Origin: Streptomyces angustmyceticus | GTDB lineage: Bacteria > Actinomycetota > Actinomycetes > Streptomycetales > Streptomycetaceae | Direction of reading: 5' to 3' | Assembly (NCBI RefSeq): GCF_019933235.1 | Contig: NZ_CP082945.1 | Coordinates: 4,563,501-4,627,500 of the forward strand | DNA length: 64,000 nucleotides | The notes under the pieces: generated by a model | Seen by the model: only the letters and a program-made list of their open reading frames with translations | Told to the model about the DNA's origin: nothing | Databases searched by the model: none | Position numbers and translations under genes: made by a program | In this document: piece by piece, positions 18,878 to 28,624 of the stretch | Position numbering within the stretch: position 1 is the first letter of the stretch | How the letters are laid out: each line of letters opens with the position of its first letter

Positions 18878-20002
18878 ATGGCTGACTCACGCGGCGGACC
18901 GCTCGTCCTCGGCATCGAGACCTCCTGCGACGAGACCGGTGTCGGCATCGTCCGCGGCCACACCCTCCTCGCCGACGCCGTCGCCTCCAGCGTCGACGAG
19001 CACGCCCGCTTCGGCGGCGTGGTGCCGGAGGTGGCCTCGCGCGCCCATCTGGAGGCGATGGTCCCCACCATCCAGCGCGCCCTGAAGGACGCCGGGGTCG
19101 CGGCCAGCGACCTGGACGGGATCGCGGTCACCGCGGGACCGGGCCTGGCCGGCGCGCTGCTGGTCGGCGTCTCGGCCGCGAAGGCGTACGCCTACGCGCT
19201 GGGCAAGCCGCTCTACGGCGTCAACCACCTCGCCTCGCACATCTGCGTCGACCAGCTGGAGCACGGCCCGCTGCCCGAGCCCACCATGGCGCTGCTGGTG
19301 TCCGGCGGCCACTCCTCCCTGCTGCTGGCCCCGGACATCACCTCCGACGTACGGCCGCTGGGCTCGACGATCGACGACGCGGCCGGCGAGGCGTTCGACA
19401 AGATCGCGCGGGTGCTGAACCTCGGCTTCCCCGGCGGCCCGGTCATCGACCGCTACGCCCGCGAGGGCAACCCCGACGCGATCCGCTTCCCGCGCGGGCT
19501 GACCGGCCCCCGCGACCCGGTCTACGACTTCTCCTTCTCCGGCCTGAAGACCGCCGTGGCCCGCTGGATCGAGGCCAAGCGGGCGGCCGGCGAGGAGGTG
19601 CCGGTGGCGGACGTCTCGGCGTCCTTCCAGGAGGCCGTGGTGGACGTGCTGACCCGTAAGGCCGTCCGGGCCTGCAAGGACAACGGCGTGGACCACCTGA
19701 TGATCGGCGGCGGCGTCGCGGCCAACTCCCGGCTGCGGGCGATGGCCCAGCGCCGCTGCGAGGACGCCGGGATCACCCTGCGGGTGCCGCGGCCCAAGCT
19801 GTGCACCGACAACGGCGCGATGGTCGCCGCCCTGGGCGCCGAGATGGTGGCGCGGGGCCGGTCCGCCTCCGCCTGGGACCTCTCCGCCGACTCGTCCCTG
19901 CCGGTCACCGAACCGCATGTGCCCGGCGAGGAGCCGGCCGCCGCGCACCACCACGACCACGACCACGTCCACGAGACGAGCAAGGACAACCTCTACTCCT
20001 GA
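18878..20002 (+). CDS. tsaD: tRNA N6-threonylcarbamoyladenosine transferase TsaD
   Basis: Catalytic subunit that attaches the threonylcarbamoyl group to A37 of ANN-decoding tRNAs. 374 aa, longer than the usual ~340. N-terminal [15 protein letters not shown]. The metal-binding HxxxH is in [15 protein letters not shown], and SGGHSSLLL and [11 protein letters not shown] are the nucleotide-site loops. The extra length is a C-terminal tail after ~340 containing HHHDHDHVH, a possible metal-binding string. ATG preceded by AAGGAA at 18862-18867. Ends the operon; hairpin at 20010-20044. Confidence 0.97.
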   Translation: MADSRGGPLVLGIETSCDETGVGIVRGHTLLADAVASSVDEHARFGGVVPEVASRAHLEAMVPTIQRALKDAGVAASDLDGIAVTAGPGLAGALLVGVSAAKAYAYALGKPLYGVNHLASHICVDQLEHGPLPEPTMALLVSGGHSSLLLAPDITSDVRPLGSTIDDAAGEAFDKIARVLNLGFPGGPVIDRYAREGNPDAIRFPRGLTGPRDPVYDFSFSGLKTAVARWIEAKRAAGEEVPVADVSASFQEAVVDVLTRKAVRACKDNGVDHLMIGGGVAANSRLRAMAQRRCEDAGITLRVPRPKLCTDNGAMVAALGAEMVARGRSASAWDLSADSSLPVTEPHVPGEEPAAAHHHDHDHVHETSKDNLYS

Positions 20003-20009
20003 GGCCGCC

Positions 20010-20044
20010 GCGAGGGCTCGTTTTGTCGTGTCGCGAGTCCTCGC
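20010..20044 (+). terminator. Candidate hairpin terminator after tsaD
   Basis: GCGAGGGCTCG (20010-20020) pairs with CGAGTCCTCGC (20034-20044) through 10 Watson-Crick and one G-U pair. The T-rich run lies in the loop, not after the stem, so strength is uncertain. Confidence 0.5.
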
Positions 20045-20125
20045 CGCCGTCCCCGGCCCGAGCTGGGGCCAGAGGTCTTACCCTGGCAGGCAGCACCGGG
20101 CGCGCGCGTGGGGAGGCGGCAGGCT

Positions 20126-20491
20126 GTGGACTGGTTCTGGTGGGTCTTCATCTTCTTCATGGCGGGCGGCTTCGCGAAGGTCGCCGACACCGCCCGCACG
20201 GCGCTGCGCACGCGGCACGAACGCAAGATGGAGCGGCTGGAGACCGCCCGTCAGGATCGGCAGGAGCTGGCCGCGGCGCAGCAGCCGCCGCAGCCGGTGT
20301 GCGGCTGCACCCACCACCTCGCCAAGCATGACAAAAAGGGCAAGTGTCATGAGCTGGTGGAGGTCCCCGTCGCCTGGGACGCCGACCGCAAACCGGTGCA
20401 GTACGAGGCGGGCCAGTGCACCTGCCAGCAGTACATCGGACCGCAGCCGCTCTCCCAGATCTACGCCGAGGACCTCACCGACCTGGCCTGA
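20126..20491 (+). CDS. Small membrane-anchored protein with Cys/His cluster
   Basis: 121 aa from the GTG at 20126, behind GGGAGG at 20111-20116. An N-terminal Trp/Phe-rich helix (WFWWVFIFFMAGGF) is probably membrane-inserted. A basic helical region (RHERKMERLETARQDRQEL) follows. The C-terminal half holds CGCTHHLAKHDKKGKC and later CTCQQY: five Cys and three His arranged as a possible zinc or Fe-S site. No named family comes to mind. It follows tsaD and converges on the methyltransferase gene with 7 bases between stops. Confidence 0.82.
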   Translation: MDWFWWVFIFFMAGGFAKVADTARTALRTRHERKMERLETARQDRQELAAAQQPPQPVCGCTHHLAKHDKKGKCHELVEVPVAWDADRKPVQYEAGQCTCQQYIGPQPLSQIYAEDLTDLA

Positions 20492-20498
20492 GCGCCGC

Positions 20499-21746
20499 TC
20501 AGGGCGCGTCCGCGGCCGGGTGCCCCAGCAGCATCATGGGGGCGCCGGCCACCCGGGTCAGGAAGATCGTGCAGGAGTTGCGGCCGCCGCCGAGCTTCAG
20601 CTTCCTGCGCAGCTCCTCCGGCTCCACCGCCGAGCCCCGCTTCTTGATCACGGCGATGCCGACCTCGCGCTCCCGCATCAGCGCCTTGAGCCGCTTGACG
20701 TGGAACGGCAGCACATCGGTGATCGCGTAGGCGGTCGCGTACGGCGTTGCGGTCAGCCGGTCCGCGGTCAGGTACGCGATCGTCGGATCGATCAGCCGCC
20801 CGCCGATCTCCCGGGCCACGTCCGCGACCAGATGCGCGCGGATCACCGCCCCGTCCGGCTCGTACAGCCAGTCCCCGACGGGGCCCGGCTCGGGATCCGG
20901 CAGCCCCGCGCCCAGCAGCGAGTCCCCGCCCGGCAGCAGCGTGGCCCGGCGGCCGCCCGGCGCGATGCGGTCGGCGCCGCCATGCGCCGCGTCTTCCGCC
21001 CTGTGCGCCGCCGCGTCCTCCGCCGCGCCGAACCACACCACGGCTTCTTTGACGTCGCCCCCGTCCGAGATCCACTCCGTCTCGGCGTCCTCGGGCAGCG
21101 CCTCGTGCGGCACCCCCGGCGCGATCTTCAACGCCGCGACCGGTGCCTTACGGGCCGCCTCGACGGCCCACGACAGCGGCGGCGAGTACGCCTCGGGATC
21201 GAAAATCCGCCCACCCCGGGGCTTGCTGCGCCGCGCCGGATCGACGAACACCGCGTCGTATCCCGCCGTGTCGACCTCCGTCACGTCCGCGCAGCGCACC
21301 TCGATCAGCTCCGCGAGCCCCAGCGCCTCGGCATTGGCCCGCGCCGCCGCACAGGCCAGCGGGTCACGGTCGACGGCCAGCACCCGGATCCCCGCCCGGG
21401 CCAGCGCGAGCGCGTCGCCGCCGATGCCGCAGCACAGGTCCGCCAGCGACCGCACGCCCAGCGCCGCGAGGCGCTCCGCGCGGTGGGCGGCGACCGAGGC
21501 CCGGGTCGACTGCTCCACGCCGTTCGGCGTGAAGTACATCCGGCCCGCGTCCGCCCCGAACTTCGCTGCCGCGCGCTGCCGTAGCCGGGCCTGGCCCAGC
21601 GCGGCGGAGACCAGCGCGGCGGGGTACGTGCGCCGCAGCCGGGTGGCTGCCGCCAGCTCGTCCGACGGGGTGTGGTCCCGTAGCTCGGCCAGCAAGGTTT
21701 GGCCTTCGGCGGTCAGCAGGTCGGCGAAGGTGTCGGCATCGTTCAC
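20499..21746 (-). CDS. Class I SAM-dependent methyltransferase with THUMP-like domain
   Basis: 415 aa. N-terminal helical region to about residue 95. A Rossmann SAM-binding domain follows, with DLCCGIGGDALALARAG (motif I) at about residue 106 and VLAVDRDPLACAAARANAE (acidic loop). VFVDPARRSKPRGGRIFDPE is the motif-IV segment. The C-terminus (about 330-415) resembles the THUMP-like RNA-binding module. A nucleic-acid substrate is therefore likely, but unknown. The gene has its own promoter region inside the repeat-bearing gap upstream of 21746. Family call is good; function open. Confidence 0.88.
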   Translation of the reverse strand: MNDADTFADLLTAEGQTLLAELRDHTPSDELAAATRLRRTYPAALVSAALGQARLRQRAAAKFGADAGRMYFTPNGVEQSTRASVAAHRAERLAALGVRSLADLCCGIGGDALALARAGIRVLAVDRDPLACAAARANAEALGLAELIEVRCADVTEVDTAGYDAVFVDPARRSKPRGGRIFDPEAYSPPLSWAVEAARKAPVAALKIAPGVPHEALPEDAETEWISDGGDVKEAVVWFGAAEDAAAHRAEDAAHGGADRIAPGGRRATLLPGGDSLLGAGLPDPEPGPVGDWLYEPDGAVIRAHLVADVAREIGGRLIDPTIAYLTADRLTATPYATAYAITDVLPFHVKRLKALMREREVGIAVIKKRGSAVEPEELRRKLKLGGGRNSCTIFLTRVAGAPMMLLGHPAADAP

Positions 21747-21905
21747 GATGCCAATTGTCTCCCCACGTTTTTGGCTTTCCCGCCGTGGGTTCCGCTGCGC
21801 TTTGCTTGCCGCGTTTTTGGCTTTCCCGCCGTGGGTCTGTCTCGCCGTGGCGCCTGCGGCGGGCGGGTCCGCTGCGCGGGGCTGTGGGTGCGGTGACGGG
21901 CCTGC

Positions 21906-21954
21906 GGGGCAGGGGTGTGGGACTGCTTCGCTTTACGTCCCACACCCCTGCCCC
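21906..21954 (+). repeat. Covarying stem-loop, copy 1
   Basis: Arms 21906-21922 and 21938-21954 are perfectly complementary (17 bp). Loop CTGCTTCGCTTTACG at 21923-21937. Upstream flank GGGTGCGGTGACGGGCCTGC is shared with the other copies. Confidence 0.9.
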
Positions 21955-22150
21955 TCCGGCCCGTCCCCTCCCGTGAGTGAGTGAAGTGATCGTGAGTGGG
22001 TGCGGGCGTCGATCACAGCCGATTCCCTGCGCCGCAGCCATTTCCCGATGTCCACGGCCGCTTTTCCACGTCCACAACGCGCACCGGACCGCCCAGATCC
22101 ACCCCCACCGGCCTTCTTTCCCTCCCCTCAACGGGAGGGGACGGGCCGGA

Positions 22151-22199
22151 GCGGGTGGGGTGCCGGACGTAAAGCGAAGCAGTCCGGCACCCCACCCGC
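22151..22199 (-). repeat. Covarying stem-loop, copy 2
   Basis: Arms 22151-22167 and 22183-22199 are perfectly complementary (17 bp) but differ in sequence from copy 1. The loop at 22168-22182 is the exact reverse complement of the copy 1 loop. The reverse-strand flank GGGTGCCGGTGCCGGGCCTC matches the family. Confidence 0.9.
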
Positions 22200-22338
22200 G
22201 GAGGCCCGGCACCGGCACCCGAAACGCCCCGCGCAGCGGCACCGCCCGCCGCAGGCGCCACGCCGGGCGCACCCGCGCAGCGGGGCGAAACACGGCGAGC
22301 AACCACCACGGCGGGAAAGACAAAAGCGTGGGAAAAGA

Positions 22339-23754
22339 TCAAACCGGCTCACGCCGCCGCTGCGCGTGATCGCTGATCCGCAACAGCAGGGCCACCATGA
22401 CCCAGTTGGCGACCAGCGAGGAGCCCCCCTTGGCGAGGAAGGGGAGGGCCTTGCCGGTGAGGGGGATGAGGCCGGTGACGCCGCCGGCGACGACGAAGAC
22501 CTGGAGGAGCAGGGCGCCGGAGAGGCCGACCGCGAGCAGCTTGCCGAACGGGTCGCGGGCGCTCAGGCCGACGCGGAGACCTCGCTGGGCGAGGAGTACG
22601 TAGAGCATGATCACGACCATCACGCCGGCCAGCCCCATCTCCTCGCCGACGGTGGTGAGGATGAAGTCGCTGTTGCCGGCGAAGCCGATCAGCTCGGGGT
22701 GGCCCCGCCCGAGCCCGCTGCCGGAGATGCCGCCGCTGCCGAAGCTGAACAGGGCCTCGCCGAGCTGGTTGGACATGCCCTCCGCGATGCCTTGCTTGGT
22801 GAAGGCCCGCATCGGGTCGAGCCAGGCGGTGACCCGGCCGTGGACGTGGGGTTCCAGGGAGCCGACGACGGCCGCGCCGACGACGGCCATCAGCAGGCCG
22901 CAGATCACCCAGCTGGTGCGGTTCGTGGCCATGTACAGCATGATCACGAAGACGCCGAAGAAGATCAGCGAGGTGCCGAGGTCCCGCTCGAAGATCAGCA
23001 CCAGGAGGCTGATCGCCCAGATGGTGAAGATCGGCGCGAGCTGCCGCCCCGGGGGCAGTTGGATGCTCAGGACACGGCGCCCGGCCAGTGCCAGGGCGTC
23101 GCGGTTGACGGTGAGGTAGCCCGCGAAGAACACCGAGATCATGATCTTCACGAACTCGCCGGGCTGCAGGGACAGCGGCCCGAGCAGGATCCAGCGCTTG
23201 GCGCCGTACATGTCGGCGCCGAAGAAGGCCGGGGCCATCAGCAGCACCAGCGCGACGACCATCGTCAGGTAGATGTAGCGCTGCAGGACGCGGTGGTCGC
23301 GCAGCACCAGCAGGATGACGATGCAGACCGCCACCCCGATCACCGTCCACACCAGCTGCCCGCTCGCCGCCTCGGCGATCTTGAGCCGCGGCGTCTGCGC
23401 GTAGGTGAGGTCGAGGCGGTGCAGCAGCACCAGGCCGACGCCGGTCAGCAGCGTCGCCAGCGGCAGGATCAGCGGGTCGGCGCGGGGCGCGTAGCGGCGC
23501 AGGACCAGATGCGGCACCAGCGCCACGAAGAACATGCTGACGGCGAAGCCGGCCAGTCCGCCGGGCAGCCGGCCGGTCATGGACAGGCCGGTGCAGGCGT
23601 AGCCGAAGTCCGCGATCAGCACGGCGAGGGCGAGCAGCCATGCCTCGGTGCGCCGCCGGTCCGGTGCCCGGGCGAGCGCGGCGAACGTCATGGTGCGTTC
23701 GACGTCGCTCTCCGGTCGCCGGGCCGCCCGGGGAACGCGGGTCTGTCCACGCAC
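22339..23754 (-). CDS. FtsW/RodA/SpoVE family (SEDS) cell-wall polymerase
   Basis: Polytopic SEDS protein; the family polymerises peptidoglycan glycan strands with a cognate class B PBP. 471 aa with about ten or more hydrophobic helices. Conserved features: GAKRWILLGPLSLQPGEFVKIM near residue 172 (signature segment), FERDLGTSLIFFGVF, and the C-terminal ALPFLAKGGSSLVANWVMVALLLRISDHA. The N-terminal ~25 residues are basic and cytoplasmic. GTG start behind GGAGGAAA at 23759-23766 on the minus strand. No PBP gene is adjacent, so a division, elongation or sporulation role is undecided. Confidence 0.93.
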   Translation of the reverse strand: MRGQTRVPRAARRPESDVERTMTFAALARAPDRRRTEAWLLALAVLIADFGYACTGLSMTGRLPGGLAGFAVSMFFVALVPHLVLRRYAPRADPLILPLATLLTGVGLVLLHRLDLTYAQTPRLKIAEAASGQLVWTVIGVAVCIVILLVLRDHRVLQRYIYLTMVVALVLLMAPAFFGADMYGAKRWILLGPLSLQPGEFVKIMISVFFAGYLTVNRDALALAGRRVLSIQLPPGRQLAPIFTIWAISLLVLIFERDLGTSLIFFGVFVIMLYMATNRTSWVICGLLMAVVGAAVVGSLEPHVHGRVTAWLDPMRAFTKQGIAEGMSNQLGEALFSFGSGGISGSGLGRGHPELIGFAGNSDFILTTVGEEMGLAGVMVVIMLYVLLAQRGLRVGLSARDPFGKLLAVGLSGALLLQVFVVAGGVTGLIPLTGKALPFLAKGGSSLVANWVMVALLLRISDHAQRRREPV

Positions 23755-24030
23755 GGGTTTCCTCCGCCACTGATCGTCGAGGCCGCCGGCCGGCCGGGTC
23801 GTGCCCGGTTCGCCGACTCGGCAGTCGGGGAGGTAGACGAGGCAGCCCGTGGCGTGGTTGCGAGGGAACGGGAAGGTGTGTCCGATTTGATGGGAAGGTG
23901 GCCGTCTTGCGACTCCCGGTACGCCTTCGTTCCGGCCGTGCGGGGCCTGCGGGGCGGGGGTGCGGAGCCCCGGAGGTCACGGCTTCGCGGTGCCGGGCCG
24001 CCGGCGGGGAGAGAAGCGGACCTCGCCGCG

Positions 24031-24057
24031 CTGGCACTCCGCTTGACCGAGTGCTAA
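24031..24057. promoter_or_regulatory. CIRCE operator 1 of groES-groEL
   Basis: CTGGCACTC - 9 bases - GAGTGCTAA (24031-24039 and 24049-24057). The right arm is a perfect CIRCE arm; the left differs at two positions. The -35 box (24043-24048) lies in the spacer. HrcA is the known CIRCE-binding repressor. Confidence 0.85.
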
Positions 24058-24071
24058 CCGCGTCATAGTCT
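24043..24071 (+). promoter_or_regulatory. groES-groEL promoter
   Basis: TTGACC (24043-24048), 17-base spacer, TAGTCT (24066-24071). The -35 lies between the arms of the first CIRCE and the start point just before the second, so HrcA binding would block both. The 270 bases upstream (23760-24030) hold no gene; a GGGCCTGCGGGGC stretch at 23943-23955 recalls the flank of the palindromic repeats. Confidence 0.82.
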
Positions 24072-24076
24072 CGGCG

Positions 24077-24103
24077 TTGGCACTCTCCAGTGGGGAGTGC
24101 CAA
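24077..24103. promoter_or_regulatory. CIRCE operator 2 of groES-groEL
   Basis: TTGGCACTC - 9 bases - GAGTGCCAA (24077-24085 and 24095-24103). The arms are perfectly complementary, with one compensated change per arm from the consensus TTAGCACTC. It falls at the expected transcription start. Confidence 0.92.
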
Positions 24104-24202
24104 CACAGCGACGGGCAGGTCCGGCACCCGCGACGACGGATCCACCTGGTCGCCACCTCAGACAGTTAACCCCGTGAGATCTCCGAAGGGGGAGGTCGGA
24201 TC

Positions 24203-24511
24203 GTGACGACCACCAGCTCCAAGGTTGCCATCAAGCCGCTTGAGGACCGCATCGTGGTCCAGCCGCTCGACGCCGAGCAGACCACGGCCTCGGGCCTGGT
24301 CATTCCGGACACCGCCAAGGAGAAGCCCCAGGAGGGCGTTGTCCTGGCCGTGGGCCCGGGCCGTGTCGAGGACGGCAAGCGCGTCGAGCTCGACGTGAAG
24401 GTCGGCGACGTCGTGCTCTACAGCAAGTACGGCGGCACCGAGGTGAAGTACAACAACGAGGACTACCTCGTTCTCTCGGCCCGCGACGTGCTCGCGATCG
24501 TCGAGAAGTAA
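24203..24511 (+). CDS. groES: 10-kDa co-chaperonin GroES
   Basis: Heptameric lid of the GroEL folding chamber. 102 aa. [35 protein letters not shown] contains the mobile loop that docks on Gro[37 protein letters not shown] forms the barrel. GTG start with GGGGGAGG upstream at 24189-24196. First gene of the heat-shock operon under two CIRCE sites. groEL follows after 135 bases that contain a stable hairpin. Confidence 0.98.
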   Translation: MTTTSSKVAIKPLEDRIVVQPLDAEQTTASGLVIPDTAKEKPQEGVVLAVGPGRVEDGKRVELDVKVGDVVLYSKYGGTEVKYNNEDYLVLSARDVLAIVEK

Positions 24512-24532
24512 GTCACCCGGTTTTGCCGTGAT

Positions 24533-24579
24533 CTGCGCCCCTGGTTCCCGCGTCTAAACAACCCGGGGCAGGGGCGCAG
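24533..24579 (+). promoter_or_regulatory. Intercistronic hairpin between groES and groEL
   Basis: CTGCGCCCCTG (24533-24543) pairs perfectly with CAGGGGCGCAG (24569-24579) over a 25-base loop. Within an operon it may act as a partial terminator, an RNA processing site or a stabiliser that sets the GroES:GroEL ratio. Confidence 0.65.
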
Positions 24580-24628
24580 TTCGTTTGAGCGACAGCGGTC
24601 CCCACGTCGTGGCCGAGGATCGCATTGA

Positions 24629-26272
<1,644 letters not shown>

Positions 26273-26306
26273 CGCACCCTGACGGGCAGGTGACTGCCTG
26301 ACGGAC

Positions 26307-26345
26307 CGAGACCCGGTCCCCGCCGCGCGCGGGGGCCGGGTCTCG
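26307..26345. terminator. Hairpin terminator after groEL1
   Basis: CGAGACCCGGTCCCC (26307-26321) pairs with GGGGGCCGGGTCTCG (26331-26345): 15 bp with one G-T pair and a 9-base loop. It lies between convergent genes. Confidence 0.78.
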
Positions 26346-26385
26346 TGCGTGTGCGGCGGGCGGCCCGCGGCGGCGCCCCGGGCGT

Positions 26386-27471
26386 TCACGCCGAGTGGCG
26401 CAGGTGCTCCGGCCGTACGGCGCCGGTGAACGGGAGACCCCGGGCATAGCGTTCGAGTTCGTCGAGGGCGTGGTCGGCCAGACGGTGGAGTTCGGTGCCC
26501 AGCGACCCCGCCACATGGGGTGTGAGCAGGACGTTCGGCAGCTCGTACAACGGCGAGCCGGGGGGCGGGAGGTCGGGCTCGGTGACGTCGAGGACGGCGT
26601 GCAGGCGGCCGGAGACCAGCTCGGGGAGCAGGGCCGCCTCGTCGACGAGGGAGCCGCGGGCGGTGTTGACCAGCGTCGCGCCGTCGGGCAGCAGGGCCAG
26701 TTCGCGGGCGCCGAGCAGATGGCGGGTGGCGGGCAGCTCCGGGGCGTGCACGGTGACGATGTCACTGTCGGCGCAGAGCGCGTCGAGGGGGACCGGCCGC
26801 ACGCCGAGCCGGGCCGCCTCGGCGTCGGTCACGCAGGGGTCGTACAGCAGGACCCGCAGGTCGAACGGGCGCAGCAGCTCGATGACGCGGCGGCCGATGC
26901 GGGAGGCGCCGATGACGCCGACGGTGCGGCGGTAGTTGCCGGCCGCGCCGAGTTCGTGGTGCCAGTCGTGGGGTGCGCGCAGGCCGCGGTAGCGGTGCGC
27001 GGCGTGCAGCACGCGCTTGTTGGCGAAGAGGATCGCGGCGAGGGTGTATTCGGCGACCGGGAGCGCGTTGACGGCGGCCGCCGAGGAGACGGCCAGGCCG
27101 CGCGCCCAGCAGGCGTCGGTGAGGTGGTGCTTGACCGAGCCGGCGGCGTGCACGACGGCGCGCAGCCGCGGGGCCGAGTCCAGCACCCGCGCGGTGAGCG
27201 GCGGGGCGCCCCAGCAGGTCAGGAGCACCTCGGCGTCGGCGAGGGCGGCGGCCACCTCGGGGGCGGGGTCGGCCAGTTCGTGGGCGACGAGGCGGGGGTC
27301 GGTACGGGCGAGAGCCGTGAGGCGGTCGCGGTGGCGGGCGTCGAGGAGCCGCCCGGCGACGCCGGGGCCCATCGACAGCAGCACGGCGGGCCGGGCGGGG
27401 GACGCGGGCCGCTCCGCCCGCTCCACCGGTCCGGGGACGCGGTCGGGGGTGGCGGGGTGACGTGTGGTCAT
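26386..27471 (-). CDS. D-isomer-specific 2-hydroxyacid dehydrogenase family protein
   Basis: NAD(P)-dependent oxidoreductase acting on a 2-hydroxy or 2-keto acid; substrate unknown. 361 aa from ATG 27471, which has GGAG 6 bases upstream. The nucleotide motif TVGVIGASRIGRRVIELL (about residue 178) is a variant of GxGxxG. The catalytic set is recognisable: Arg in VNTARGSLVDE, Glu in LDVTEPDLPPPGSPL, His in LTPHVAGSLGTEL. The N-terminal ~35 residues are a Pro/Arg-rich extension. Convergent with groEL1; no neighbour indicates a pathway. Confidence 0.9.
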   Translation of the reverse strand: MTTRHPATPDRVPGPVERAERPASPARPAVLLSMGPGVAGRLLDARHRDRLTALARTDPRLVAHELADPAPEVAAALADAEVLLTCWGAPPLTARVLDSAPRLRAVVHAAGSVKHHLTDACWARGLAVSSAAAVNALPVAEYTLAAILFANKRVLHAAHRYRGLRAPHDWHHELGAAGNYRRTVGVIGASRIGRRVIELLRPFDLRVLLYDPCVTDAEAARLGVRPVPLDALCADSDIVTVHAPELPATRHLLGARELALLPDGATLVNTARGSLVDEAALLPELVSGRLHAVLDVTEPDLPPPGSPLYELPNVLLTPHVAGSLGTELHRLADHALDELERYARGLPFTGAVRPEHLRHSA

Positions 27472-27650
27472 CGGCGCTCCTGGACGAGTGGCTGCGCGGC
27501 GGTGCCCACCGCCCGGGGAAGCCATGCCCGGACGCCGCCCCGCGCATCCCCGGGAGCCCGGAGCGGAACGGCAGACCCCTGCGGCACACCCGCCGCGGCG
27601 CCGCCCCCCTCCCGGCGCCGCGGGACGTCACCGCACGTCAGCACCGCACG

Positions 27651-28424
27651 TCAGCGCGGCCCGTACTTGCGGCCCGTACGGGACGTCATACCGCCCAGCA
27701 CCCCACGGGGCGCCAGCTTCACGGCGCCCATGAGGGCCTTGTACCGCGGGTCCGGAATGGAGAGGGACTTCCCCCGCGTCAGGTCCTTCATCGCGGCGTC
27801 GACCAGCTTGTCCGCGTCCAGCCACATCCAGCCGGGGATGTTGTCCGTGCCCATCCCGGCCCGCTGGTGGAACTCGGTCCGTACGAATCCCGGGCACAGC
27901 GCCATCAGCCGCACGCCGCTGCCCGCCAGGTCCCGCGCGGCGCCCTGGGTGAACTGCACGACCCACGCCTTGCTCGCGCCGTAGGTGCCGCGCGGCACGA
28001 ACGCCGCCACCGACGCCACGTTGACCACCGCGCCCCGCCGGCGGTCCCGCATCCCGCGCACCCCGGCCGTGGTCAGCCGCAGCACCGCCTCGCAGTGCAC
28101 CTTCAGCATCGTCAGCTCGTCGGCCATCGGGACTTCGAGGTATTCGCCCTTGTTGCCGAACCCGGCGTTGTTCACCAGCAGGTCCACCGGGTGCTTGGGG
28201 TCCGAGAGCCGCGCCTCGACCGCGGCGATGCCCTCCTCGGTGGCCAGATCGGCGCTCAGCACCTCGGCCTCGATGCCGTGCCGGTCGTGCAACTCCGTGG
28301 CCTGCGCGTGCAGTCGCTTCCCGTCGCGCGCGACCAGCACCACGCTGTGGCCGTCACTCGCGAGCCGCCGGGCGAACGCCGCCCCGATGCCCGCCGTCGC
28401 TCCCGTGATCAATGCAGTCGTCAT
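27651..28424 (-). CDS. Short-chain dehydrogenase/reductase
   Basis: 257 aa classical SDR. N-terminal cofactor motif TGATAGIGAAFARRLA, NNAGFGN in strand 4, VNVASVAAF with the catalytic Ser, and YGASKAW with the Tyr and Lys. The C-terminal region (about 200-257) has MWLDADKLVDAAMKDLTRGK, as in the DltE/YqjQ-type SDRs. TAGCGT ends 6 bases before the ATG with no ribosome site, so it is probably leaderless. Substrate unknown. The 179 bases between it and the preceding dehydrogenase gene hold no recognised signal. Confidence 0.9.
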   Translation of the reverse strand: MTTALITGATAGIGAAFARRLASDGHSVVLVARDGKRLHAQATELHDRHGIEAEVLSADLATEEGIAAVEARLSDPKHPVDLLVNNAGFGNKGEYLEVPMADELTMLKVHCEAVLRLTTAGVRGMRDRRRGAVVNVASVAAFVPRGTYGASKAWVVQFTQGAARDLAGSGVRLMALCPGFVRTEFHQRAGMGTDNIPGWMWLDADKLVDAAMKDLTRGKSLSIPDPRYKALMGAVKLAPRGVLGGMTSRTGRKYGPR

Positions 28425-28624
28425 ACGGGCACGCTATCCGCCCGGGGCACGACGCCCGCGCCCCTCCCCCCGGCGGCGCGGCCGCCCGCGGACGCCGCCC
28501 GTCCGGCCCTCGGGAAACCGGGACGCGGGGCCCGCGGCCCCCCGCCCGCGGGGCCCGTAGCCGCCCGGCCGCCGCGGGCCCGCCCCGCCGGCATCCCGGT
28601 CCGGCCCACGCGGCCCCGGCCGGC

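Larger units (their letters stand above)
21762..22332. mobile_element. MITE-like palindromic element, locus 1 (571 bp, non-coding)
   Basis: It fills the gap between two minus-strand genes. The ends are a ~28-nt imperfect inverted repeat: CCCACG, then TTTTG, then CTTTCCCGCCGTGG, at 21762-21789 and reversed at 22305-22332. The left end is doubled (second copy from 21812, 46-bp period). Inside are two oppositely oriented stem-loops (21906-21954 and 22151-22199) with the same 15-nt loop, plus an inner inverted pair CGGCCCGTCCCCTCCCGT / ACGGGAGGGGACGGGCCG (21957-21974 and 22131-22148). No open reading frame of its own is convincing and no target duplication was recognised. Confidence 0.65.

Noticed and set aside
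21762-22332. CRISPR array
   Set aside because: The repeats are inverted palindromes with two copies per locus, not direct repeats with unique spacers.
22000-24057. 685-aa plus-strand frame across repeat locus 1 and the FtsW-like gene
   Set aside because: Antisense to a clear SEDS protein and begins in the palindromic repeat; His/Gln/Asp-rich translation without domain.
28425-28624. Short frames in the GC-only gap before the MOSC gene
   Set aside because: Low-complexity Arg/Pro/Gly translations on both strands without ribosome site or codon bias.
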